Of a stretch of DNA of 64,000 nt, positions 39,984 to 51,250 are shown piece by piece. Location: assembly GCF_000959445.1 (NCBI RefSeq), contig NZ_CP009631.1, positions 1,116,001 through 1,180,000 of the forward strand. Direction: 5' to 3'. Each line of letters opens with the position of its first letter. Position 1 is the first letter of the stretch. A program made the position numbers and the translations under genes. The notes beneath the pieces are model-generated. The model was not told where the DNA came from and searched no databases. It worked only from the letters and a program-made list of their open reading frames with translations. The DNA is from Burkholderia vietnamiensis LMG 10929 (lineage in GTDB: Bacteria > Pseudomonadota > Gammaproteobacteria > Burkholderiales > Burkholderiaceae).

Positions 39984-42900
39984 ATGGCCGCGCAAATCAC
40001 CTGGCTGCCCGACTACGCGGAGTTGTTCTGCCGCTCGAACTTCTCGTTCCTGCATGGCGCGTCGCATGCGGAGGAGCTCGTCGCGCGCGCGGCGGAGCTC
40101 GGCTATCGCGGCCTCGCGATCACCGACGAATGCTCGCTGGCCGGCGCGCCGCGCATGCATGTCGCCGCGCAGGCGCAAGGGCTGCCGCTCGTCGTCGGCG
40201 CGTATTTCGCCGTCACGCCCGATGAGGTCGCGCCGGGCCACGATCCGGGGCCCGGCGCCTTCGGGCTCGTGCTGCTCGCGCAGAACCGCGAGGGCTACGG
40301 CAATCTTGCCGAGCTGATTTCCTGGCGGCGCATGGCGGCGCCGAAGGGCACCTACACGCTGACGTCGCGGATGCTGTCGGCGCCGCCTGCGGCGTTCGCG
40401 CACCTGCGCGGCATGCCCGACTGTTTCGCGATCCTCGTGCCCGTGTATCCGGTGCGCGCCGACGTGCTCGATGCGCAGGTCGCATGGTTTCGCGCGACCT
40501 TCGGCGAGCGCGCGCGGCTCGGGCTCGTGCAGTTGCAGCGCGCGCTCGACGGCGCGCAGCGCGAGGAGATCCGCGCGGCCGGCGAGCGGCGCGGCGTGCC
40601 CGTCGTCGCGCTCGGCGACGTGACGATGCACCGGCGCTCGTGCAAGCCGTTGCAGGACGTGATGACGGCGATCCGCGTCGGCATGCCGGTGGCCGAGTGC
40701 GGCTACGCGCTGGCGCCGAATGCCGAGCAGCACCTGCGGTCGCGGCAGCGCATCGGGCAGCTGTACTCGCCGGACGAGATAGCGCAAACCTGCGAGATTC
40801 TCGACGCGTGCGATTTCGAGCTCGGCTCGCTGCGCTACGAGTATCCCGACGAGATCGTGCCGGCGGGGCTCACGCCGACGCGCTATCTGGAACAGGAAAC
40901 CCTCGCCGGCGCGCGCGCGCGTTATCCGCGCGGGGTGCCGGAGAAGGTCGCGAAGCTGATCCGCCATGAGCTCGACCTGATCGCGAAGCTGAGCTACGAG
41001 CCGTTCTTCCTGACCGTCTACGACATCGTCAAATTCGCGCGCAGCCGGAACATCCTGTGCCAGGGCCGCGGCTCGGCTGCGAATTCGGTCGTCTGCTATT
41101 GCCTCGGCATCACCGAGGTCGATCCCGATCAGAGCACGATGCTGTTCGAGCGCTTCATCAGCGAGAAGCGCGGCGAGCCGCCCGACATCGACGTCGACTT
41201 CGAGCACCAGCGCCGCGAAGAGGTGATTCAGCACATCTACCGGAAGTACGGCAAGGATCGCGCGGCGATCGCCGCCGCCGTCTCGACCTACCGCCCGCGC
41301 GGCGTGCTGCGCGAAACCGGCAAGGCGCTCGGCGTCGATCCGATGCTGGTCGACCGCGTCGCGAAGGCGCACCGCTGGTTCGACGGCAGCCGCGATCTGC
41401 TGAAGCAGTTCGCGTCGACCGGGCTCGATCCGGCCACGCCGCTGATCGCCACGTGGGCCACGCTCGCCGCGCGGCTGCTGAACTTTCCGCGCCACCTGTC
41501 GCAGCACTCGGGCGGCTTCGTGATCAGCCGCGGCAAGCTCACGCGGCTCGTGCCGGTCGAGAACGCGGCGATGGACGGGCGGCGCGTGATCCAGTGGGAC
41601 AAGGACGATCTCGAAGCGCTCGGCCTGATGAAGGTCGACGTGCTCGCGCTCGGCATGCTGTCGGCGCTGCATCGCGCCTTCGACCTGCGCACCGCGTGGC
41701 GCGGCCCGCAGCCGGACGGCGAGCCGTTCACGATGAAGCACGTCCCGCAGGACGACGAGGCGACTTACGACATGATCTGCCGGGCCGATACGGTGGGCGT
41801 GTTCCAGATCGAGTCGCGCGCGCAGATGTCGATGCTGCCGCGGCTGAAGCCGCGCAACTACTACGACCTCGTCGTCCAGGTGTCGATCGTGCGGCCCGGG
41901 CCGATCCAGGGCGGCGCCGTGCATCCGTACCTGAAGCGGCGCCGGATCATGTCCGGCGAGGAGCAAGGCAAGGTCACCTATCCGAGCGACGCGCTCAAGG
42001 AGGTGCTCGAGCGCACCCTCGGCGTGCCGATCTTCCAGGAGCAGGTGATGCAGATCGCGATCGTCGCGGCGGGCTTCACGCCGGGCGAGGCCGACGAGCT
42101 GCGGCGCGCGATGGCCGCGTGGAAGCGCAAGGGCAATCTCGAGAAGTATCACGACAAGATCGTCGAAGGGATGCTCGCGCGTAATTACACCCGTGAATTC
42201 GCCGAGCAGATCTTCGAGCAGATCAAGGGCTTCGGCGAATACGGCTTCCCCGAAAGCCACGCGGCCAGCTTCGCGAAACTCGCGTATGCGAGCAGCTGGC
42301 TCAAGTGCCACGAGCCCGCGATCTTCGTCGCGGCGCTGCTGAACAGCCAGCCGATGGGTTTCTATGCGCCCGCGCAGCTCGTGCAGGACGCGAAGCGCCA
42401 CGGCGTGCAGGTGCTGCCGGCCGACGTCACGCAAAGCGGCTGGGAGACGTCGCTCGAAGCGCTGCCCGGTCAGCCGCCGCCACACGGCCAGCCGGCGGTG
42501 CGGCTCGGCCTGGCGCTCGTGCGCGGGCTCGGCGAGGCGGCCGCGCGGCGCATCGAGGCCGCGCGCGCGGCCGGCCCGTTCGACAGCGTCGACGCGCTCG
42601 CGCGCCGCGCGCAGCTCGAGCGGCGCGATCTCGAGGCGCTCGCCGCCGCGAACGCGCTGGCGGCGCTCGCCGGCCATCGCCGCGACGCATTGTGGCAGGC
42701 CGTCGCCGCGGCGCCCGAGCGCGACCTGCTCGCCGCCGCGCCGATCGACGAAACGGAGCAGCCGGCGCTCGGCGCGCCGTCCGAAGCCGACGACATCCTC
42801 GCCGACTATCACACCATCGGCCTGACGCTGAACCGCCATCCGGTCGCGCTGCTGCGGCCCGCGTTGCGCGCGCAGCGGCTGTCGTCCGCGGCCGAGCTGC

Positions 42901-43199
42901 GCGACCGTCCCGACGGCCGGCTCGCGCGCGCGTGCGGGCTCGTGATCGCGCGGCAGATGCCGGGCACCGCGAAGGGCGTGATGTTCATGACGCTCGAAGA
43001 CGAAACGGGCTGCGTGAACGTGATCGTGCGGCCCGAGCTGCTCGCCCGGCAGCGGCGCGAAACGCTTGACTCGCGGCTGCTCGCTGCGTCGGGCGTGTGG
43101 CAGGTCGTCAGCGACGTGAGGCACCTCGTCGCGCAGCATTTCGAGGATCTGACGCCGCTGCTCGGCGGCCTGCGCACGTCGAGCCGGGAATTTCACTGA
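39984..43199 (+). CDS. dnaE2: Error-prone DNA polymerase III alpha subunit DnaE2 (ImuC)
   Basis: 1071 residues. N-terminal PHP domain (ELFCRSNFSFLHGASHAEEL), polymerase core with catalytic aspartates in PPDIDVDFEHQRREEV, helix-hairpin-helix region ADELRRAMAAWKRKG and a C-terminal OB fold (GVMFMTLEDETGCVNVIV). No tau-binding tail typical of DnaE1. Performs translesion synthesis in the SOS response with ImuA and ImuB. ATG 39984. Confidence 0.95.
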   Translation: MAAQITWLPDYAELFCRSNFSFLHGASHAEELVARAAELGYRGLAITDECSLAGAPRMHVAAQAQGLPLVVGAYFAVTPDEVAPGHDPGPGAFGLVLLAQNREGYGNLAELISWRRMAAPKGTYTLTSRMLSAPPAAFAHLRGMPDCFAILVPVYPVRADVLDAQVAWFRATFGERARLGLVQLQRALDGAQREEIRAAGERRGVPVVALGDVTMHRRSCKPLQDVMTAIRVGMPVAECGYALAPNAEQHLRSRQRIGQLYSPDEIAQTCEILDACDFELGSLRYEYPDEIVPAGLTPTRYLEQETLAGARARYPRGVPEKVAKLIRHELDLIAKLSYEPFFLTVYDIVKFARSRNILCQGRGSAANSVVCYCLGITEVDPDQSTMLFERFISEKRGEPPDIDVDFEHQRREEVIQHIYRKYGKDRAAIAAAVSTYRPRGVLRETGKALGVDPMLVDRVAKAHRWFDGSRDLLKQFASTGLDPATPLIATWATLAARLLNFPRHLSQHSGGFVISRGKLTRLVPVENAAMDGRRVIQWDKDDLEALGLMKVDVLALGMLSALHRAFDLRTAWRGPQPDGEPFTMKHVPQDDEATYDMICRADTVGVFQIESRAQMSMLPRLKPRNYYDLVVQVSIVRPGPIQGGAVHPYLKRRRIMSGEEQGKVTYPSDALKEVLERTLGVPIFQEQVMQIAIVAAGFTPGEADELRRAMAAWKRKGNLEKYHDKIVEGMLARNYTREFAEQIFEQIKGFGEYGFPESHAASFAKLAYASSWLKCHEPAIFVAALLNSQPMGFYAPAQLVQDAKRHGVQVLPADVTQSGWETSLEALPGQPPPHGQPAVRLGLALVRGLGEAAARRIEAARAAGPFDSVDALARRAQLERRDLEALAAANALAALAGHRRDALWQAVAAAPERDLLAAAPIDETEQPALGAPSEADDILADYHTIGLTLNRHPVALLRPALRAQRLSSAAELRDRPDGRLARACGLVIARQMPGTAKGVMFMTLEDETGCVNVIVRPELLARQRRETLDSRLLAASGVWQVVSDVRHLVAQHFEDLTPLLGGLRTSSREFH

Positions 43200-43496
43200 G
43201 GGCGCGACAGAGGGCGGGGCGTGTCGATTGCCGCTCACCGCTCACCGCGAAACGCTCATCCATACACCGGTCATCCCGGCTCACCCGCACCCCGCTCGGT
43301 CGCATGCATACCAGTGGCCCTAACTGGTTCTATTCCGGTATCGTTTTTGCCTCGTTTCGCACGCCGAGGCGAGGCTGCAACCCGTCCCTTTGCATACCAC
43401 TCCGGGTAAATACCTATCCCGCATCGCCTTGTAAACAAAGGACTTATTGCGACTAAACCGCTTGTCGGACAAGGCTTTCCGCGATTTCCACGAGTC

Positions 43497-43529
43497 TAAT
43501 ACCAGTTCGTTGACTGGTATTATTGTGGT
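43497..43529. promoter_or_regulatory. Putative NagR operator overlapping the nagR promoter
   Basis: Two readings of one site. It is an inverted repeat, TAATACCAG (43497-43505) and CTGGTATTA (43514-43522). It also contains TGGTATTA-N2-GTGGT at 43515-43529, which recurs with 13 of 15 identical bases upstream of the hexosaminidase gene (54179-54193). It overlaps the -35 of the nagR promoter, as expected of a repressor site. Confidence 0.65.
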
Positions 43530-43537
43530 TATATAAT
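43510..43537 (+). promoter_or_regulatory. Promoter of the nagR-nagA operon
   Basis: TTGACT (43510-43515), 16-base spacer, TATAAT (43532-43537), 66 bases upstream of the nagR ATG. Overlapped by the operator, so autoregulation is likely. Confidence 0.75.
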
Positions 43538-43548
43538 GCGTTCACTTT

Positions 43549-43580
43549 CGACGGCTCGACGGCTCGACGGCTCGACGGCC
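43549..43580 (+). repeat. 8-bp tandem repeat in the nagR leader
   Basis: CGACGGCT three times exactly and a fourth copy ending CC, head to tail. It sits in the 5' leader between promoter and nagR start codon; 8 is not a multiple of 3, so I read it as untranslated. Confidence 0.85.
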
Positions 43581-43602
43581 GTCGTCCGACCCGCAAAGGC
43601 AT

Positions 43603-44337
43603 ATGGAAACCGGCTGCTCCGAACTGGCGCCCGATCCCCTCGACGACACGCCGCTGTATCTGCAGCTCGCCCGCAATCTGGCGAGCGCGATCCACGCTGG
43701 CGCGTGGCGCGCGGGCGAGGCGCTGCCGTCGGAGCGGCTGCTGTCGGACACGGTCGGCGTATCGCGCATCACGGCGCGCCGCGCGCTCGCGCTGCTGGTC
43801 GAGCAGGGGCTGATCCGGCGGGTGCGCGGGGCGGGCAGCTTCATCACGCCGCGCGTCGCCGATCCGCTGTCGCGGCTCGTCGGCTTCACCGAGAAGATGC
43901 GGCAGCGCGGCTTCATCCCCGATTCGGTGTGGCTCGCGCGCACGCTGCGCGTCGCGAGTCGCGACGAAATCGCGCATCTGGGGCTCGCGCCGGGCGCGAC
44001 GGTCGCGCGGCTCGAGCGGCTGCGCCGCGCGGACGGCACCGTGATGGCCGTCGAGCACTCGACGCTGCCGGCCGCGGTGCTGCCCGATCCGCAGGCGCTC
44101 GGCGCATCGCTGTACGACTATCTGGAGGCGCGCGGGTCGAGCGTCGTGCGCGCGCTGCAGCACTTTCGCGCGGCCAACGCGACGCACGAGATCGCGAAAT
44201 GGATGGGCGTGAAGCCGGGCGCGGCGCTGCTCGTGATCAGGCGGATCGGCTATGGCGCCGATCAGCGCGCGCTCGAAGTGACCGAATCGTATTGCCGCGA
44301 CGACTATTACGACTTCGTCGCCGAACTGAAACGCTGA
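43603..44337 (+). CDS. GntR/HutC-family transcriptional regulator (NagR-type)
   Basis: 244 residues. N-terminal winged helix (PLYLQLARNLASAIHAGAWRAG, LPSERLLSDTVGVSRITARRAL) and a C-terminal UTRA effector domain (GFTEKMRQRGF, RRADGTVMAVEHSTLP). First gene of the nag operon; in such loci the effector is GlcNAc-6-P or GlcN-6-P. ATG 43603 with AAAGG six bases before. Operator candidates overlap its own promoter. Confidence 0.9.
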   Translation: METGCSELAPDPLDDTPLYLQLARNLASAIHAGAWRAGEALPSERLLSDTVGVSRITARRALALLVEQGLIRRVRGAGSFITPRVADPLSRLVGFTEKMRQRGFIPDSVWLARTLRVASRDEIAHLGLAPGATVARLERLRRADGTVMAVEHSTLPAAVLPDPQALGASLYDYLEARGSSVVRALQHFRAANATHEIAKWMGVKPGAALLVIRRIGYGADQRALEVTESYCRDDYYDFVAELKR

Positions 44338-44471
44338 CGCGCGAGACTGCGCGCGCCACACGACTGGAACGCAATGCAACGCAACGGAACGCAATCGCGC
44401 GCAATGCATCCCAACGAACTGGCACATCGCGACGCGGCGCTCCGCGTCACCGGATCATCAAGAGAAACGTC

Positions 44472-45575
44472 ATGCTGACTGGCAACATCCTCACCCCCGA
44501 CGGCTGGATTCACGGCTCGCTCGACAGCGAGAACGGCCGCATCACGATGGTCGACGGCACGCCCGCCGACCCGGCCAACAACGACGCGCCGTACATCCTG
44601 CCCGGCTTCATCGATCTGCACGTGCACGGCGGCGGCGGCGCCGACGTGATGGAAGGCGGCGACGCGATCGAGACGATCGCGCGCACCCACGCGCAGTTCG
44701 GCACGACGAGCCTGCTCGCCACCACGATGACCGCGCCGCGCGACGAGCTGATGGAAGTCGTCGCGAACCTCGGCACCGCCGCGCGCGCGCGCACGCCGGG
44801 CGGCGCACGCGTGCTCGGCGTGCATCTCGAAGGGCCGTACATCAACCCCGGCAAGCTCGGCGCGCAACCGGACGCGGCCGTGTCGGCCGTGCTCGACGAA
44901 GTGCTGAAATACCTGTCGATCGCGCCGATCCGCGTGGTCACGCTTGCCCCGGAGATCGCCGGCCACATCGAGATCATCGGCGAGATGGCCGCGCGCGGCG
45001 TGCGCGTGCAGCTCGGCCACTCGCTCGCGACGTACGACGACGCGGTCACCGCGCTCAAGCACGGCGCGTGCGGCTTCACGCATCTGTTCAACGCGATGTC
45101 GCCGCTGCATCACCGCAACCCCGGCCTCGTCGGCGCGGCGCTCGCGCATGCCGAGTACGCGGAAATCATCCCCGACCTGCTGCACGTGCATCCCGGCGCG
45201 ATCCGCGCGGCGCTGCGCGCGATCCCGCGCCTGTACGTGGTGACCGACAGCACGTCGGCCACCGGCATGCCCGACGGCGAATACCGGCTCGGCAGCCAGC
45301 ACGTGACCAAGTGCCTCGGCGGCGTGCGGCTCGCCGACGGCACGCTCGCGGGCAGCACGCTGACGATGGATCAGGCGCTGCGCAACCTCGTGTCGCTCGG
45401 CCTGCCGATCGCCGACGTGTCGAACCGCATGTCGCGCTACGCGGCCGACTACCTCGGCATCGCGGACCGCGGCCGCCTTGAGCGCGGCGCATGGGCCGAC
45501 CTCGCGGTATTCGATCGCGACCTGAACCTCACCGCGACCTACGTCGAAGGAGAATCGATTGTCGAATATGCTTAA
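44472..45575 (+). CDS. nagA: N-acetylglucosamine-6-phosphate deacetylase
   Basis: 367 residues. Amidohydrolase fold with metal site FIDLHVHGGGG, LGVHLEGPYINP, and the later His/Asp motifs VQLGHSLATYDDA, HLFNAMSPLHHRNPG, VTDSTSATG. Removes the acetyl group from GlcNAc-6-P in the cytoplasm. The next gene overlaps its end by 17 bases. Confidence 0.95.
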   Translation: MLTGNILTPDGWIHGSLDSENGRITMVDGTPADPANNDAPYILPGFIDLHVHGGGGADVMEGGDAIETIARTHAQFGTTSLLATTMTAPRDELMEVVANLGTAARARTPGGARVLGVHLEGPYINPGKLGAQPDAAVSAVLDEVLKYLSIAPIRVVTLAPEIAGHIEIIGEMAARGVRVQLGHSLATYDDAVTALKHGACGFTHLFNAMSPLHHRNPGLVGAALAHAEYAEIIPDLLHVHPGAIRAALRAIPRLYVVTDSTSATGMPDGEYRLGSQHVTKCLGGVRLADGTLAGSTLTMDQALRNLVSLGLPIADVSNRMSRYAADYLGIADRGRLERGAWADLAVFDRDLNLTATYVEGESIVEYA

Positions 45576-46575
45576 GGAAGCGCGCGAGGCCGCCCAGGTC
45601 GTCGCCGCGCAGCTCGCCGATACCGCGCGCGTCGAGGCGCTCGCCGGCCAGCTGCTCGATCACCCGCCGGCCGTCGCGCTGACGGTCGCGCGCGGCAGCT
45701 CGGATCACGCCGCCAGCTATTTCGCGAGCCTGACGATGAGCCGCCTCGGCGTGCCGGTCGCGTCGCTGCCGATGTCGGTCGCGACCTTGCAGCAGGCGCC
45801 GCTGAAGGTGCACGACCAGCTCGCGCTCGCGTTTTCCCAGTCGGGCCAGAGCCCCGATCTCGTCAACACGATGGCCGCGCTGCGCGAAGCTGGCGCGCGG
45901 ACCGTCGCCGCCGTCAACGTGCTGCCGTCGCCGCTCGCCGATGCGTGCGAGCACCAGTTGCCGCTGCTGGCCGGCCCCGAGCTGTCGGTCGCCGCGACCA
46001 AGAGCTATATCGCAATGCTGTCGCTGTCCGCGCAGATCGTCGCGTTCTGGCAGCGCGACGCCGCGCTGGTCACCGCGTTGCGCGGCCTGCCCGACGTGCT
46101 CGCGCAAGCGGGCCGGCTCGACTGGTCGGCGGCGGTGGCCGCGTTTTCGGGCATCGAGCGGATGATCGTGATCGGCCGCGGCCTTGGCCTCGCGATCGCG
46201 CAGGAAGCCGCGCTGAAGCTGAAGGAAACCTCGGGCATCCAGGCCGAGGCATTTTCGAGCGCCGAAGTCCGGCACGGCCCGATGGAGCTGATCGAGCGCG
46301 ACTATCCGCTGCTCGTGTTCGCGCCGCCGGGGCCGGAGCAGGCCGGGCTGCTGCAGCTCGCGCAGGACATGCGCGCACGCGGCGCGGCGGTGCTGCTCGC
46401 CGCGCCCGCCGGCACGCCGGGCGCGAACCTGCCGCTCGCGCAGTCCGCCCATGCGGCGCTCGATCCGATCGCCGCCATTCTGTCGTTCTACGTGATGGCG
46501 GCCGAGCTCGCCGTCGCGCGCGGTCGCAATCCCGACACGCCGCGTCACCTGAACAAAGTCACCGAAACGCACTGA
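45559..46575 (+). CDS. SIS-domain glucosamine-6-phosphate deaminase (NagB-II type)
   Basis: 338 residues with two SIS domains, resembling the isomerase half of GlmS: ARGSSDHAASYFAS, FSQSGQSPDLVNTMA, ETSGIQAEAFSSAEVRHGPMEL. In nag loci lacking classical NagB this protein deaminates GlcN-6-P to fructose-6-P. Start TTG 45559 is chosen because AAGGAGA ends five bases before it; ATG 45568 would be 14 bases away. It overlaps nagA by 17 bases, indicating coupling. Confidence 0.88.
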   Translation: MSNMLKEAREAAQVVAAQLADTARVEALAGQLLDHPPAVALTVARGSSDHAASYFASLTMSRLGVPVASLPMSVATLQQAPLKVHDQLALAFSQSGQSPDLVNTMAALREAGARTVAAVNVLPSPLADACEHQLPLLAGPELSVAATKSYIAMLSLSAQIVAFWQRDAALVTALRGLPDVLAQAGRLDWSAAVAAFSGIERMIVIGRGLGLAIAQEAALKLKETSGIQAEAFSSAEVRHGPMELIERDYPLLVFAPPGPEQAGLLQLAQDMRARGAAVLLAAPAGTPGANLPLAQSAHAALDPIAAILSFYVMAAELAVARGRNPDTPRHLNKVTETH

Positions 46576-46590
46576 TAGCCGAGACAGCCG

Positions 46591-49203
<2,613 letters not shown>

Positions 49204-49291
49204 ACGTCGACGGCGGGCGCGCGACCCGTATCACCACGAAAGCAATTAGGTCAACGACGCTTCACGACGAGACAATGGACTGGAGGACTGA

Positions 49292-51067
49292 ATGGACGGG
49301 AATCCGTTTCTGAAGATACAGGGGCTGGGCCGCGCCCTGATGCTGCCGATCGCGGTGTTGCCGGTCGCCGGCATCCTGCTGCGCCTCGGCCAGCCGGACG
49401 TGTTCAACATCAAGATGATCGCCGACGCCGGCGGGGCGATCTTCGACAACCTGCCGCTGCTGTTCGCGATCGGCGTGGCGGTCGGCTTCGCGAAGGACAA
49501 CAACGGCGTCGCGGCGCTCGCGGGCGCGATCGGCTATCTGATCGAAACCGCGATCATGAAGGACATCGATCCCAAGCTGAACATGGGCGTGCTGTCCGGG
49601 ATCATCGCGGGCGTGGTGGCGGGCTTGCTGTACAACCGCTACAAGGACATCAAGTTGCCCGACTACCTCGCCTTCTTCGGCGGCAAGCGCTTCGTGCCGA
49701 TCATCACGGGGCTCGCGTGCGTGGTGCTCGGCATCGTGTTCGGCTATGTGTGGCAGCCGATCCAGCATGCGATCGACGCGGCCGGGCAATGGCTGACGAC
49801 CGCGGGTGCGATCGGCGCGTTCGTGTTCGGCTTCCTGAACCGCTTGCTGCTCGTCACGGGCCTGCACCACATCATCAACTCGCTCGCGTGGTTCGTGTTC
49901 GGCAACTTCACGCCGCCGGCCGGTGGCGAGATCGTGCACGGCGACCTGCACCGCTTCTTCGCGGGCGATCCGACCGCGGGCACCTTCATGGCCGGCTTCT
50001 TCCCGATCATGATGTTCGGCCTGCCGGCCGCGTGTCTCGCGATGCTGCACGAAGCGCCGAAGGAGCGCCGCGCGATGGTCGGCGGCCTGCTGTTCTCGAT
50101 GGCGCTCACGTCGTTCCTGACCGGCGTGACCGAGCCGATCGAGTTCAGCTTCATGTTCCTCGCGCCGGTGCTGTACGTGATCCACGCGGTGCTGACCGGG
50201 CTGTCGCTCGCGATCTGCCAGATCCTCGGCGTGAAGCTCGGCTTCACGTTCTCGGCCGGCGCGATCGACTACGTGCTGAACTACGGGCTGTCGACGAAGG
50301 GCTGGATCGCGATTCCGCTCGGCATCGCGTACGGCGTCGCGTACTACGGGTTGTTCCGCTTCTTCATCCGCAAGTTCAACATGGCGACGCCCGGCCGCGA
50401 GCCGGCCAGCGCCGATGCGGCGGCCGAATCGTACGCGTCGGGCGGCTTCGTCGCGCCGGCCGGCGGCGCGGCTGTGGCGGCCCCGCGCGCGCAGCGCTAC
50501 ATCGCTGCGCTCGGCGGTGCGGGCAACCTGACGGTCGTCGACGCCTGCACGACGCGTCTGCGCCTGAGTGTCGTCGATCCGGACAAGGTGTCGGAGCCGG
50601 AGCTCAAGGCGATCGGCGCGCGCGGCGTGCTCAAGCGCGGCGGCAACAGCGTGCAGGTGATCATCGGGCCGGAGGCCGACATCATCGCCGACGAGATGCG
50701 GGCGGTGATCGGCAGCGGTACGGCTGGGGCCGCAGCCGCAGCGCCGGCCGCGGCCGCGCAATCGACGGCGCAAGCGGTCACGGGCGCGGCGGCCGGGCCG
50801 CTCGATCCCGATCCGCTGCGCTGGCTCGCGGTGTTCGGCGGCGCGACCAACGTCGCAGCGCTCGACGCGATCGCGACCACGCGGCTGCGCGTGGTCGTGC
50901 GCGACGCATCGGCCGTCGATCGCGAACGGCTCGGCACGCTCGACGCCGCATGGGTGTCGCCGGACACATTCCACATCGTCTGCGGCAATGCGGCCGCGCG
51001 CTATGCGCAGCAGCTCGGCGCACGCCTGCCGTCGACCGGGGGCGGCGCGGCCGCGCAACCGGCCTGA
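49292..51067 (+). CDS. nagE: PTS EIICB permease for N-acetylglucosamine, with a degenerate second EIIB
   Basis: 591 residues. EIIC of about ten helices (residues 1-370) starting FLKIQGLGRALMLPIAVLPVAGI, with PTSG-like NSLAWFVFGNFTPPAGG. EIIB with phospho-Cys419 in VVDACTTRLRLSV. After an Ala-rich linker a second EIIB-like domain (about 505-580, FGGATNVAALDAIATTRLRVVV) has Ala528 where Cys would be. Imports and phosphorylates GlcNAc using the EIIA of the upstream fusion. Start ATG 49292 has GGAGGACTG. Confidence 0.93.
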   Translation: MDGNPFLKIQGLGRALMLPIAVLPVAGILLRLGQPDVFNIKMIADAGGAIFDNLPLLFAIGVAVGFAKDNNGVAALAGAIGYLIETAIMKDIDPKLNMGVLSGIIAGVVAGLLYNRYKDIKLPDYLAFFGGKRFVPIITGLACVVLGIVFGYVWQPIQHAIDAAGQWLTTAGAIGAFVFGFLNRLLLVTGLHHIINSLAWFVFGNFTPPAGGEIVHGDLHRFFAGDPTAGTFMAGFFPIMMFGLPAACLAMLHEAPKERRAMVGGLLFSMALTSFLTGVTEPIEFSFMFLAPVLYVIHAVLTGLSLAICQILGVKLGFTFSAGAIDYVLNYGLSTKGWIAIPLGIAYGVAYYGLFRFFIRKFNMATPGREPASADAAAESYASGGFVAPAGGAAVAAPRAQRYIAALGGAGNLTVVDACTTRLRLSVVDPDKVSEPELKAIGARGVLKRGGNSVQVIIGPEADIIADEMRAVIGSGTAGAAAAAPAAAAQSTAQAVTGAAAGPLDPDPLRWLAVFGGATNVAALDAIATTRLRVVVRDASAVDRERLGTLDAAWVSPDTFHIVCGNAAARYAQQLGARLPSTGGGAAAQPA

Positions 51068-51125
51068 CGCGACGCTGCCGGTCTGTCTGCGTTGCCGCAG
51101 CGGGCCGGCTGCCGGCCCCAGTACG

Positions 51126-51162
51126 AAAACGGCTTGCGACCGATGGGGCGCAAGCCGTTTTT
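51126..51162. terminator. Bidirectional terminator between nagE and the hexosaminidase gene
   Basis: AAAACGGCTTGCG (51126-51138) pairs with CGCAAGCCGTTTT (from 51149) with T to 51162. The A run gives a U-tail on the minus strand, so it can serve both converging genes. Confidence 0.9.
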
Positions 51163-51250
51163 ACTTTGGGGGCGGTGCCACTGCTCAGTGTTCAGTGCCG
51201 GTGCTCCGATCCGCCTCGCGCCTCGCCCACCCCGTGCAACTGCGCGCCCC

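Larger units (their letters stand above)
43200..43602. other. dnaE2-nagR intergenic regulatory region
   Basis: 403 bases without a gene. It holds a Nag operator and promoter next to nagR (43497-43537) and, further upstream, related half-sites: ACCAGT-N7-ACTGGT at 43310-43328, ATACCAC at 43394-43400 and GGTA-AA-TACC at 43405-43414. An 8-bp tandem repeat occupies 43549-43580. No terminator of quality is seen after dnaE2. Confidence 0.6.

Noticed and set aside
38418..43238. A 1606-residue minus-strand ORF under imuB-dnaE2
   Set aside because: Arg/Ala-rich antisense frame of high-GC genes; the plus strand has clear family motifs.
43536..45575. A plus-strand frame from 43536 through nagR into nagA
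   Set aside because: Its first two thirds are out of frame with nagR and have no family motifs; nagA has its own start at 44472.
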